Shown here piece after piece: positions 1 to 11,577 of a stretch of 64,000 bases of DNA. The translations under genes and the position numbers were made by a program. The notes under the pieces are model-generated. The model was given only the letters and a program-made list of their open reading frames with translations, had not been told where the DNA came from and ran no database searches. Origin of the DNA: Bryopsis sp. KO-2023 (taxonomy: Eukaryota; Chlorophyta; Ulvophyceae; Bryopsidales; Bryopsidaceae); the NCBI GenBank assembly GCA_030272585.1, contig BSYQ01000008.1:5394001-5458000 (forward strand). The letters are read 5' to 3'. Position 1 is the first letter of the stretch. Every line of letters starts with the position of its first letter.

Positions 1-3000
1 GGAAGATTAATTTTGGAGTGATTTTTTGCCTGGAAAATGAAAAGGATGAATGTTTGAGAAGAAAATGAATCTGAGAGAGCTTCCCTGGCGTTGGCAACAT
101 CACAAGAAATACATGAACTCTGGAAATGCAAAAATAGAAAACAAAAATATCCAAAGGTGAAAGAATGAAGAGGAAAAAACAAAAATATACGGATCATTCA
201 GAATCCCTCCCAAGAACTCCAAGACAGATATCATTTGTTATGCTGATGTTGTTCCAAAAATGGTGAGGACACTGCAAGGGCGCTTACATCTGCAGACAAG
301 GCTCCACCCCAATCCCAAGCCACGTTCCTTTTGAAATAGCAATCATCAACATGAAGATCCCCACCGACCAGCAATATACTTCCACCCATCCAACCTTGAT
401 TTCCAGTAAACTTCACGGATTTCACGATTGCATTCAAAGAAGTACCCTGGGAAGAACATTGAAAGTGTGTTAAATACATGATCGATATGTATTTTCTTTT
501 AATAGCTTGCACACAGCAACAGTTTTCCTACCGCGTCTCGGGAAAGAGAAATACCACCTCCGTTCCCTTCATTGTTTTGAAATATGCACCCCTGGATTTC
601 CAGCCTCATATCGACTTCCGAATTATCAACCTCTTTGGCAAAAGCATGTACAGCCCCTCCATGGGAAAACGCCTTGTTGTCGTCAAAGATTACATCAGTC
701 ATTTTTGCAACTGTGATAGACTAAAAACACACGAAGGTTTCCCATTCAATTTGTAATAGTTGCATTCCCATGGTTAGGAAACTCTAAAAAAAAATCTCAG
801 TGAAGTGGGTTTCACCCCCCTGAAAAAAATCACCCAAGTATTGTGGTCCTGGAACCACATTCGCTGAAAAATTTGCCAGAGTGGTGCAAGATATAAGATA
901 ACTCTGAAACTTTTTCCACTCTCCCCCCCCCCTGGCCATAAAAAACAGAAGTTCAATTTTTGCAAAGGGAAAAAAAAGAGGAAGAGAGAAGTGCCTAGAG
1001 GGGGAAAAAAAATACAATTTCTCCTGGGGGTCCAATCCGCCAGTTTTTTCTTGCATGGGTCCAGTTATACATTTGTGATGGAGCTCTTTATCCACAGAGA
1101 ATGAAAAAGCAAGTGAGAAGGAAGTTGGTGATTAATTTCGGCCTGAACAAAGAGAGAAGGGGGAAATTGATCCAGTGGTGGTATATTGATGTGGTAGCGA
1201 TTTTGTTCAAATCTATATTTTCGTGTGTTTTTGCATGTATGTATTGAACTCTGAAGAGAGTGGGTTAGTTCAATCGATTATTGGTGCCACAATTCTGGAT
1301 CTTGTTGCAGCACATATGGAAACAAAAACTCCATATCCACAACCAACAATTGGATATATATATATATCTTCAAGCTTTTTTCCAGAGATACCGCAAATGA
1401 ACTTTGGAAAAAAATATACAGGACATTTTCACCTGTGTAGCTACAGCTCCACCATTTTGAGCAGTGTTTCTGAGAAAGTGGCTCTCAGACACATCCAAGA
1501 CTGCATGCGATGCTTCGGAGGCATAAAAGATTCCACCCCCATAGCCCCTCGTTATCTTTGCTGTGTTCTCAACAAATGAAGAATTTGATATTTTGAGTTG
1601 GGGCAGTTCCGTGGCATGGATGGCACCACCACTGTAACCCTGATTACCTTCAAAGTTCGAACTTTTGATTGATACTCTTAAAAGAGAGCCAGTTAAATAC
1701 AGCGCACCCCCATTTTGAGTGGAATAAACGTCTCCACCTCCTGTGTCGGGTCCATTGTCTATAAATGTAGACTCAACGATGTGGACCTGAGAGCTTATCT
1801 GAAGGTCCAGAATCTGGTCACACATCCATAAAAAGTCTCGCTTGACAATGTTTCAAAAAAACATAAGATGGAAAACTGATTTTGGAGTGCTATTTTGCCT
1901 GAAAAATGAATAGGATGAATGTTTGAGAAGAAAATGAATCTGAGAGAGCTTTCCTGGCGTTGGCAACATCGCAATACACTGCGAGGGCGCTTACGTCTGC
2001 GCACAAGGCTCCACCCCACTCCCAAGCCACGTTCCCCTTGAAATAGCAATCGTCAATATGAAGATCCCCACCAGAAAGATATATACTTCCACCTTGGAGA
2101 CCTTGATTTCCAGTAAACTTCACGGATTTGACAATTGCATTCAAAAAAGCACCCTGGGAAGAACATTCATAGTGTGTTAAATAGATGATCGATATATATT
2201 TTCTTTTAATAGCTTGCACATAGCAACAGTTTTCCTACCGCGTCTTGGGAAAGAAAAATACCAGCTCCTTTCCCTCCATTGTTTTGAAATATGCACCCTT
2301 GGATTTCCAGCCTCATATCAACTTCCAAATTATCGATCTCTTTGGCAAAAGCATGCACAGCCCCACCATATTCAGACGCGTCGTTGTTGTCAAATATTAC
2401 ATCGGTCATTCTTGCAACCTTGTTAGACTAAAGGCACACAAAGGTTTTCCATTCAATTAGTAATAGCTGCAAATCTCAGTAAAGTGGTTTTCACCCCCCT
2501 GAAAAGAATTCACCCCTGAAAAAATTCACCCAAGTATTGTGGTCTTGGAACCACTTCAACGGTTAGGTTTTTTCCAAAGATAACAAAAACAAGCTTCAGA
2601 AAAAAACTTTACAGGACATTCTCACCTGTGTAGCTACAGCTCCACCATTTTGAGCAGCGTTTCTGAGAAAGTGGCTCTTGGATACATCCAACACTGCATG
2701 AGTTGCTTTCGAAGCAAAAAAGATTCCCCCCCCCCTCACCGTGTGCTGTGTTCTCAACAAATGAAGAATTGAATATGTCGAGTAGCTCTGTGGCATGGAT
2801 GGCACCACCACTGTGACCCCGATTACCTTCAAATTTCGAACTTTCGATTGATACTCTCAAAAGAGAGCCAGTAAAATACAGCGCACCCCCTTTTTGAGTG
2901 GAATTAAGGTTTTCATCTCCTGTGTCAGGTCCATTGTCTTTAAATGTAGAGTCAATAATGTGCACCTGAGAGCTCTTCCCAAGCTCCTCCGCAAGGTCCA

Positions 3001-4321
3001 GAATCTGGTCACACATACACGCACATACATGGAGCTTGATAATGTTTTTTCATACATCAGCTGGAAGAAAAACCCACTGAAGAGAAGTGCCATTTTCACT
3101 GTCCTGGCAAGATAGAGTTAAAAAAGATGAAGCTTCGATATTGAAGAAAAAGAAATCCCAAAAAGAAACGGAGCAGTAAAGTTTTTGAGGGCATTGTCCA
3201 ACTATGGCATGTAAAAATTCATGATAGCCTATTGCTCCAAAACTCGGAATTTCACAATGCAATGAATTTTAACTGAGTTTTACCCAAGCATAGATTGCAC
3301 CTCCTTCCTCGCCAGCCTTGTTTTTTTCGAAAGTGCTTTCCCTAATCGTGACATTGGTCCCTTCCAAAAAAATGGCACCTCCATGTTCAAAGGCTTCATT
3401 CCTGGTAAAATTGGACTCCACTATTGTTGCTTCTGAATCATCCAGAGCAGCAATGACTGCTCCAATAGACCCAGTGTTATTTCTGGCTTTCACATTTAAC
3501 AGCCTGAATTCAGACTGGGCAGCTGAAAGCCCCGCAGGTCCTCCACCAACATTTTTGTTTCCCTCAAACTCCACATGTTTCAGAGTGACATTCTTCGAGT
3601 TTTGCACATGAATCAGACCCTCTCTAGAATCAAGGAAGCACCCCTTGAAAGCAAGGCTTGAAAGTGTCACATCATCAGACCTGCTTTCCACAACCAAACA
3701 CACCCAATTCAATAAATCATATTCCCTGAAGGGCTGTCAACGGGGGCGAATCACTCCAGGCACCTTATCTTGAAAGCTCCTTTGCCTTCGTCACCAGGAC
3801 ACTGAACGGATGCTCCGTTTCCTTCTATGGTGATGGGACTCCTGAGTTCCACGGAATCGTCCAGCACCAGCTCTGCCAGATCGAATTCCAGGACCCCACC
3901 AACAGGCAGGCAATTTGCCAAACTCTGAACATCGTTCTCCAGCTCCTTTAGCGAGGCGGAGTCCAAAATCACTCGCGCAGAAATTTCGACAACCGCACGT
4001 ACGTCTACGCACCCCGATCCACCTGCGATCCAGCCATGCAAGACATTAAATTCCAACCGTGGCGGCGGCTATTATGAAAGCGGATCCAAAACGTAACGCC
4101 AGAAAAGGCTTCTTTGCGAGGTGCTTGATCGACGATCCACACATCAAGCAACCCGCGCGGGAAATACGCGTGGAAGAACAAGTATGAACGTTCGTCAACG
4201 ATCCAAACTCACCAGCAGAGTCGGATTGAGGGAGGCAGACAGTTGCAAGGCATGCGACTACAAGAATCGTTGACAACAGGCTGCCGCCACACCGTGGTCG
4301 GCACATTGTCACGGTTCCCAT
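1..4321 (-). CDS. Secreted Pmp-like beta-helix repeat protein (3' end outside window)
   Basis: Multi-exon minus-strand gene, probably a secreted or surface right-handed beta-helix protein. Exons, 5' to 3': 4213-4321, 3764-4022, 3284-3725, 2626-2965, 2239-2427, 1995-2153, 1433-1786, 532-720, 288-446, continuing past base 1. The ATG at 4321 is followed by a clear signal peptide (hydrophobic ILVVACLATVCLP). The rest is rich in GGAI/GGAL and FxxN motifs (for example FEGNQGYSGGAI), the signature of chlamydial-type polymorphic outer membrane protein repeats, which are also found in algal and other protist proteins. Exon junctions are canonical and phases close across all exons except 2626-2965, which is 340 nt long and changes frame at a 10-nt poly-C run (about 2726-2735). 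The exons at 2965-1995 and 1786-288 are two copies of one three-exon cassette. Function is unknown beyond the fold; adhesion or cell-surface role is inference. Confidence 0.75.
288..2965 (-). repeat. In-frame tandem duplication of a three-exon cassette
   Basis: Copy A has exons 2626-2965, 2239-2427 and 1995-2153. Copy B has exons 1433-1786, 532-720 and 288-446. The second exons are both 189 nt and the third exons both 159 nt; B's first exon is 354 nt. The introns between them are also recognisably similar. Every cassette exon begins and ends in phase 0, so duplication does not disturb the frame. This lengthens the beta-helix by one block. Confidence 0.85.
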
Positions 4322-4524
4322 GGAGAAGTTGGCTCGGGATTCGGCTGCGCAGGAACCTGTGCTGTTTTGGGTGTTTGCCTCTGACGGGAACGTCGTGACC
4401 TATGGTCCATCTGCCATCCTTTTTCCAACGTTGTTGCCGTGACTGCGCCTGTGTTCGCCAGGCTTGCCAGTCCAACCACACGACAACAACAGCAACTATT
4501 CATCTTAGTCAATAGAATGCTTAC

Positions 4525-5181
4525 CCCTCCAACCCCCCCAAGGATTAGGGCTTTGGACCCATCTTTCGATTCGGCCGTGTCCACCAGGGCTTTCCATGCA
4601 GTAAGGGCTGCCAACGGAATTCCCGCAGCATCGGCATGACTGACATTTGATGGCTTTTTTGCACTGGTGCTTGCATCGTGAGTGGTGTGAGTTGCATATG
4701 ATCCACTGGCTATTGTTGCACTGTTCAAACTGGCAAGATTGAACGAGAATCCTGTCAGTCCCATGGCTTCATCCCCTATGACAGACATGGGGGATGGTCG
4801 TCAAAAACACTTCCCCACAACCATCCTTTTGCACATATTGATTTTTTGCAACATGTATTATTGGAGAATAATTTACAGACTGGCAATATTATTACTTATC
4901 AGTATATTAAGTGACAATATTATTTCACACACATTAATATGGAAATGGGGGTGAGGGCGGAGCTTTCATATTTGATTAATATCTTTGGGAAAAGAAAAGG
5001 AAGGAAAATGTGCAACAGAATCAAAACGTTTTTTCCATTCGCCTGAATTCGGTCCCACTTCCACCACCGCTCCAGAAACATCTTTTCCAGGAACGAAGGG
5101 AAAAATCCTGAGAAAGGAGGGCGGCTTCCGAAACGCATTAGCAGTAAACCAGCTGATCGCATTCACCCTGGCGGCTTTCAC
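4525..5181 (-). pseudogene. Truncated MDR-family quinone oxidoreductase/alcohol dehydrogenase fragment
   Basis: Two exons, 5028-5181 and 4525-4775, encode the middle of a medium-chain dehydrogenase/reductase. The first carries the pattern VNAISWF...FPFVPGKDVSGAVVEVG, the GroES-like fold of quinone oxidoreductases. The second has GDEAMGL, AKKPSNVS, AAGIPLAALTAWKAL and the nucleotide-binding start ALILGGVGG. Phases match (1 nt + 2 nt), but the intron donor is a weak GTTTTG. The frame stays open to 4309, with a weak MDR-like tail (GAVTATT), and overlaps the start of the Pmp-like gene. No first exon or C-terminal half is visible. Probably a dead or captured fragment. Confidence 0.7.
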
Positions 5182-5189
5182 CTACATAC

Positions 5190-8087
5190 ACGATTAACCC
5201 ATATGGGTCAGCTGATGCATCAGCTTTTTCTTGGATGATTTTCAGCCAGGAAACCAAAATGTGAATTTGATTCTGTCATGGTAGCCGCCAGTCATCCTTG
5301 CAGACTCAGTGAGTGAACAATATGACAAAAAGCATATTGATCCATTCCTTCCCCAACACCCCTTTGTTAATGCTGATTGATGACTCATCTATTCGAGTAA
5401 ATGACGTTAACACCATGTGACACTTTTCTGCAGCTCGAGGTAAATTCATTTTTTGAAAAAAAGGCGAAAAGGGGCATCTATGAAATCAAAATGCCTTGAA
5501 ATTGCAAGAAAAAAATTACAGGGAATCACTGGTCATCTCACTTCGATCAAAATCTCCCCAGACTCTGGGGTTGGCATGGGAAGTTGGGCGAATCTCATTT
5601 TGCTTCCGGGTGTCTAGACACCATGCACTCCTCTCAGGTGGGGTTTATGGTCACTATTCAAGTTTACAGCTCCGAATCAGATGTCTATTTGGCTTTTGAC
5701 AATCAGTAACTTCAGCAGTCGAATCTATGGAGCGATTGAAATAGGCCAACTCAGATTGTTACACACTTGCATTCCCATGTTCGCCTGTGGCGAATAACAA
5801 AAAATCCCCAATCCAAGACGACAATGAGCAACAATATCCAATGTCACCCTTCAAAAATTTCAGCCCCTATTTGAGCTTAATAGTCAAATTTAACTCCATC
5901 CTTTGAACCCCCACAGCCCCTCAAAGTCGTCAAAATCTACTTTGACTGACACCAAAATTTGCACCTCTTCCATCATACGATTGGAATTATTATTCATCAG
6001 ATTGCATCACTTATTTCCCATTGGTCATCCAGCCGCACCCCTTCACCATTGTCCACATCTTCGAATTTGCTTTCTTTCACGAATCGGCTTTTCTAATTCA
6101 AGATATGCAGTACAAAGAAAAAAAAAAGAAAGCCCCCTCAATATTCTTTTGATCATTATTCATGGATTCCTAAACTCCACTGAATGGGGAATCCTTGGTG
6201 CATCCTGCCATCAATCCGAGATGCGCTCATGTCCAGTAGCAGCAGCAATCCAAAAATCCGAAAATCCATCATTTCAACCAACAAAATTCTTTCAAGCGAA
6301 CAGATCGCTCTTGATACACACCAATCTGGTCTGCAAGACACCAACCCTTTCACCTCCCCACGATAATACATCACACACTCTTTAAACCACCAGATCCCCC
6401 AAAAAACACATCAAATCAAGGTCATCCAAGTCCCACTCCCAGTCCAAGTCTTTTTCATTGCATCTCTGGCCCATCCACACTCTTCACAAAATCCTTTTTC
6501 ATTTCTTGCTTCAGAGGGGTTGAATTTCCAGCTTCTGTTCAACATCGATTGTTCTTCCAGATCTCTGATCGATGTGCAGCGTGTGCCGAAATCTTGAATC
6601 GGTGCCTTCATGCACACTCCTTCCTTGCTGGTCCCCATTTTTTTGCAAACGCAGCTACAACTGCCAGCTGGCCATCGATTTCTTCCCAATTATTTGAAAT
6701 TATAGTCCAGAGCTTTGACAGCATCATCCACATGTCTCTGGGCAAACTAAAATTCTTCAGATGGTGACCCATTTCAGAACTTACTCAAAAAGTTTAAAAC
6801 AAGAAAATTGAATCGCAATCAGCCACAGAAATCTGGAATATCGAAGCCCGATTCTTGTCAAAAAAACAATGCTCACCCTCGGCAGCCCTTCTTGCTGGAC
6901 GATGAAAGTGGGCAACTCAATTTTTGGCTGGGGATGCTGAGAATGTCGATCGCCCTACATCTTGGAACCATCTAATGCCATGTGCAAGCCTTGTCAATGT
7001 GATTCTGAGTGCTCCCTCACAACTGCAAAAAAAATTGAGGAAAATTGAGGAAACGCAAAACCCTCTCACAAAAACAGAGATGCAAAAACCAAATTCATTT
7101 CCTTCCCCATAACTCAAAAAAAGCATCTGCTGCCATCGCCTTTTCGATGCCCCCTCTATTTCACTGGTTTTCTATTCGATCCATAGCTATATTGTGATTC
7201 TCACCTGAAATTTTTGCAAAAAAAATTTTTGGCAGCCTCCACCTCTCGAGGTCAAATAAGGCAAACAGGTTTGACCATTCCTGAAAACACATTCCAGCCT
7301 CCCAACCTACCCAACAATTTTTTTTTTGACTTCTGGAAAAAGAAACTTCACAGTTCATTGTGGAACACCACGTTTGAGATTTGGGACAGACTTGTGCTGA
7401 AATAATCTTCACAACGAAGCTCGCCAATATCAGTTTAAGAAAATAGCTTGAAGAAGAACGAATATTTAGGGTTTTTTTTTTTTTTGATCATTCACATGAC
7501 TCTTTTCCAAAACAAAACCTGTGTTAATATGATTGGGTTGAATAACGCACCCCTTTTGAATTTTCATTGTCTCAACTGCCATGTTGCATTGCATTGAAAA
7601 GATACAACTTGACAAACAAATATTTTTTGAAGTCATATTTCGATTTTTTCAGATTTGTTGGATGTCTGCTGGATTGAAGTGCAGAAGCTGGTTTAGCATA
7701 TCCCCATAAATGACGTCGAACTGATGGGGTGAATGGAATAAGAATAAGTGGAGTAGCAACGATCATGTGTTGCAAAGCTTTGTTGTGTATCCCTCCAGGA
7801 GAATGAACCGTCGATTACCAGATCCAGTCAGTTACGAGTAAATGTGAAAAATTTGGGCAGTTTGATATGGGCTGCTCCAGAGATGTCATTGACTGCACAG
7901 GGGATTTATATTTCCCTGCTCAGATGCAAGGCATATTTGAGTTAAGAAGTGAAAAAACATTGCTTGAATTTTTTTTTACGATCTTTGTATATTGTTCCAT
8001 ACTTATACTTGCAGGAGCAAAACTCAGAAGAAAAACAAAAAATAGTCCCACTTGAACTTAGTAAAGCTTGAAAGGCAGCGATTAAAC
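5190..8087. other. Gene-poor stretch with weak minus-strand exon candidates
   Basis: No convincing gene. About 6870-6950 (minus) holds a short splice-flanked reading frame (GDRHSQHPQPKIELP, donor GTGAGC), and 6190-6780 is a decayed repeat also found at 41.9-42.2 kb. T-rich and A-rich runs are common. Longer open frames on the plus strand near 5903-6385 have low-complexity composition and no recognisable domain. Confidence 0.4.
6190..6780 (-). repeat. Degenerate dispersed repeat, copy 1 (partner near 41940-42190)
   Basis: Shares blocks with 41940-42190, including GCTCATGTCCAG, ATCGGTGCCTTCAT, CCTTGCTGGTCCCC and TTCTTCCCAATTATTTG, in the same order with insertions between them. On the minus strand it reads as a broken protein segment (NNWEEIDGQL in this copy). 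Neither copy is intact. It is either an old transposon fragment or a duplicated gene piece. Confidence 0.55.
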
Positions 8088-8740
8088 TCATCTTGACTCT
8101 ATTCTTAGAGAAACATGGTCCAGAAAATCTCTTATGTCTGCTTGGAATGAAATCAAGCTGTTTGATTGAAAAAATTCCCAGTCCAGAAAAGCATGTTCTT
8201 TTGGTGAAAACAAAAGCTGTTGAGAAATTGAATTGGTACCTTTGAGAGAAGATACACGCTTGCATGCCACATTGAAAGATTCCCGTAATGCATCTGCCGG
8301 AAAAAGGTTGTCGAAATTTGCATGCTGCTTGAAACTTGAAAACAATTGAAAACCAAGAAAACCAAGATGTGGCCTTGAGAGAGTTGATTTGGGTGAAAAC
8401 TTTTTGCTCACTTCTGGTACAACATGCCTCCTTGGAGTTGACAGGTCAGGACCCTACAAACATAAAAAAAAATTCAATGAGCTGGACTGATCCATTTTTA
8501 GGTTAAAATTCCGGCACCACTGAATGGTGGCAAGAAAGCACAAAAACAAACAAGAAAGAAACACGATGTCGCTTTACCTTGACGTCCGGATCTTGTTGGC
8601 TTCCTCTTCTTCTTCACAGAAAAATTCGATTGAAAAGTTCCATCCCACACACTCCACAATCTCACTCCACTTTCCTTTGGAAAAAGAATTCAAAAGGAAC
8701 TCTCCAAATATGTTTCCTCCGTTTTTGATCCACGCGTGTT
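8088..8740 (-). pseudogene. Unrecognised minus-strand exon pair, probably a gene remnant
   Basis: An exon-like segment at about 8578-8740 reads through FGEFLLNSFSKGKWSEI...CEEEEEANKIR and ends at a good donor (GTAAAG). A second open segment, 8088-8453, begins after a TTTGTAG acceptor and includes LSRPHLGFLGF and a terminal stop. Joining the two at these sites changes the frame, so either the acceptor is different or the gene is broken. No family recognised. Confidence 0.3.
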
Positions 8741-8749
8741 TTCTCTAAT

Positions 8750-11577
8750 TTTTTTCTTGTCTCGTCCTTTTTCCCAAATCTGTATATCTCTTTTTTTTTT
8801 TAGCCTACCCCCCCCCCCCCCCTTTCTCCTAGAAAATGGGATTCCCAGCGCCCCACCCACCCAAACCTAGACTCCTCGCCGGGTCCCACGCGCCGGGGGC
8901 TTGGCCGGGGGCTCCGTTTTTAGAGCTCCTTGATCTTCAGGCTTCGATCTTCATGGCTACATGGCTGCACGGCTTCTCTTCATGGCCACCTGTTGGGTGG
9001 GGCAAGGGAGCTTTCACCCCCTTGCCCCATGACAAAAATAATGCGTTAATAAACAGTCAAAAGAAAAAAAGCGCGAGAATTAAGCAAACTAGACAAACAC
9101 GTACCATAGCTCATGACGATGCCCTGGGGGAAAGCGTCGAAGACAGCTCTCCTGTGATTTGGCTGCAAGGTCCAGGCTCCAGGCTTGAGGCTCCAGGCTT
9201 GAGGCCACAGGGGTGGGGGCGGGGAAAGTTGGGGGTTCATGGGGGCTGGGACGGGGGGAAATGGCGCGTGAGACGGTGCCATGGCGAGGAGCCCCGCTGG
9301 AAATCGCTACTCTTTTATCCCCCTTTTTTCTTTTTTTGATTTTGCTTCAGTTTTTTTTTTCCATCTAAGAGGGGGGGGGGGGGAGTAAACTCTTTCCCAA
9401 GACCAACGCTCCTCAATCCTTGCAAGAAAGTTAAACCCTTTATCCTATTCTCCCATGCTAATCTTAATCTTAATCTTAATTATATTAATCTTTATTATCT
9501 TATTTTTATTACGCATTTTAATCTTTTTAACTACTTCCTCATCATCAATTTTCCATACAATTTTTTCTCCTCTGACCCATTTGTTTCTTCTTGATCCTTT
9601 TTTTTTCACCCTACCAAATTCGAAGAGCAAGGAGAATTTCAAAATGCCTTTATTTTTTTCTCCCCAAAAAACAGGAGTGAATCATCACGCTGGTCTTGGT
9701 CTGAATAAACTCAAAATAAAACTAATATTTTCTTCCCCATTTTTAGTTTCACTTCTTCTTTCCCACAATCAAGAACGTCCTCCCAGCCAATCCTTCGCTG
9801 TTGTCCGTTTACTCCTCTTGGAAAATGAGACTGACGAACCCATCGTGAAATTTTTTTTTTGCTGTTTAAGCTCCAAAAAATGCCAATCTCAGTGAAAAAA
9901 AAAGCCAATTATCATCCCAACTGAGCCATGTCCAAGATACCCAGAGCAGCAGCCTTCATAAACATCTGAAAAAGAAAATAAAGTCTGATTTCAGGAGACA
10001 ACTAATTATTTCTTTTGAAGTACGGACAAAACACAGGCTTCAACGCAAAAACACACCCACACACCCCACACTCACACACAAAAAATTCTGTCCATTACCA
10101 AACATATTTTTTTCCTTCTTGATATCAGTTCACAGTACAAAATGCAGGTTTTCCATACTGTTGAACATAGATCAATTCTCACCTTTTCTTCTTTTCCCTG
10201 CCAATGGTGTTCTTCCTCTTCCAATAATGTCTGCCAGAAAAAACTTGACTGTTGATGAACTAACTCCTCACAATTGCTAAAGAAAATTACCCCAGCCAGT
10301 TGAAAAAAAGCCAAGCACTTAGCTCAGTGAGAATACTTGACAGAATTGAACAAGAAACACGTGTCTTCGTCCATTCATCTTGTGTATTTTTAAGTTTTTT
10401 TAATAATGAGAAGAGCTTCACATCAGGAAGCAAAAAATCTTGCACAAAATTCCATGGAACTTTGGATTGAAGAATGCAGAACCAAGCTATTTTCATCTTG
10501 CTGTGTCCCAGCCTTTTTGTTAATTTTCTTGAAACGATGACTTGAAAAGTTGATACTTTTTCAGCAAAGGCCAGAAAAACCTGTTTGTCAATAGTGTCCA
10601 GAACACCATGTATATGTTTCCAACAAGAAAAAAACAAAGAACCAACGAAAAATGATGTTGAAAACTTGCAGATGACCTTGGTGCGCATTGGCATGGTCCC
10701 CTGATGGGACCTATTGAGATATTTGAAGGTTGATTTTCGAGTCCATGATATGCAACTTGACAAGGCCTGATTCATTGACTGAATGCAAGACTGATGACCT
10801 TTGAATAGCTTTTGTTGCTTTACTCATCTGATGCAATACGATTCCTGGTGTATTTCATCGATCCATTGAATGCCATCTGCAGAAATCAACAGAGAACAAA
10901 ACTCAGAAAGTGCAAACATGTACATAATTAAATTTTGCAGATACAAACCAAAACATTCCTCAGCGCTTGAGAATAGGACAGAACGCTGCAAAATTCTAAC
11001 AGACCATGGCTCGAAGATAAACTCAAAAGCACCAAATATGAAGTGAACACAACATACGAAATCAGTTGAAAGAAATGAAAAAAATCCTCACCTGTACCTC
11101 CATGTGGCAGAGCTTCCTTGCACACTTTGGGATCCAGAAAAAATCATATTGTGCTTCCAATATTCCAACTGCAATTCTGGAGTTTCCCTTTATCAATTGA
11201 TAAGCACCACCATCTGTGGATATCAACATCCACTCAAGGGATTTTGACAGACACTGTTCGATCAGGCACATCTTCTCCTGAATGGAAGTAGAATAAACAC
11301 AGATCTGACGGAAACATACACCCGATAAAAAGTAAAACAGGAAAAAATAGAGCAAGAGAAAATTTTTCAAAAGGAAACAAACGAATTGTGAATAACAAGA
11401 GCAGAATTTACCTTGTCGCTCGAAGTTCGGCACCATCTCCATGTGATGCTTCAGTAAAGCTCTTCCATTATCTTCCATCCATGATTCTCTGCTTATAGGA
11501 ACCTTACTGATCCATCCTTGCCATTTCTGAAAAAAATTATTTGCCCCCTTCCTTCCTCCGCATCTCCAAGAGGCCAT
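8750..11577 (-). repeat. Triplicated ~3-kb unit, copy I
   Basis: First of three similar units. Each contains, in plus order: a GC-rich, proline-coding block (here about 8836-9300), a T-rich block with a CAGGAGTGAATCAT motif, a small exon-like piece ending GCTGCTGCTCTGG on the minus strand, and a splice-flanked piece ending ...GAAAAG|GTGAGA. Minus-strand splice sites recur at equivalent places. This copy retains the best candidate exons (11092-11277) but is otherwise decayed. Unit spacing measured at GAGCTCCTTGATCTTC is about 2.86 kb to copy II and 3.36 kb from II to III. Confidence 0.65.
11092..11277 (-). CDS. Candidate internal exon of the triplicated gene (unknown)
   Basis: Phase-0 to phase-0 exon of 62 codons with acceptor TTCCATTCAG and donor GTGAGG. 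It reads EKMCLIEQCLSKSLEWM...WIPKCARKLCHMEVQ. Copy II preserves a matching end (HPKCARESSCLELK followed by GTGAGA near 14853). An upstream exon ending MVPNFERQ at a GTAAAT donor (about 11414) may precede it. No family recognised. Confidence 0.4.

Noticed and set aside
1..4321. Bacterial (chlamydial) contamination because of Pmp-like repeats
   Set aside because: The gene has several GT-AG introns with consistent phases and sits on a contig with other intron-rich genes.
5903..6385. 160-residue plus-strand frame
   Set aside because: Composition is that of random AT-rich DNA (His/Ser/Leu/Pro-rich), with no domain or splice context.
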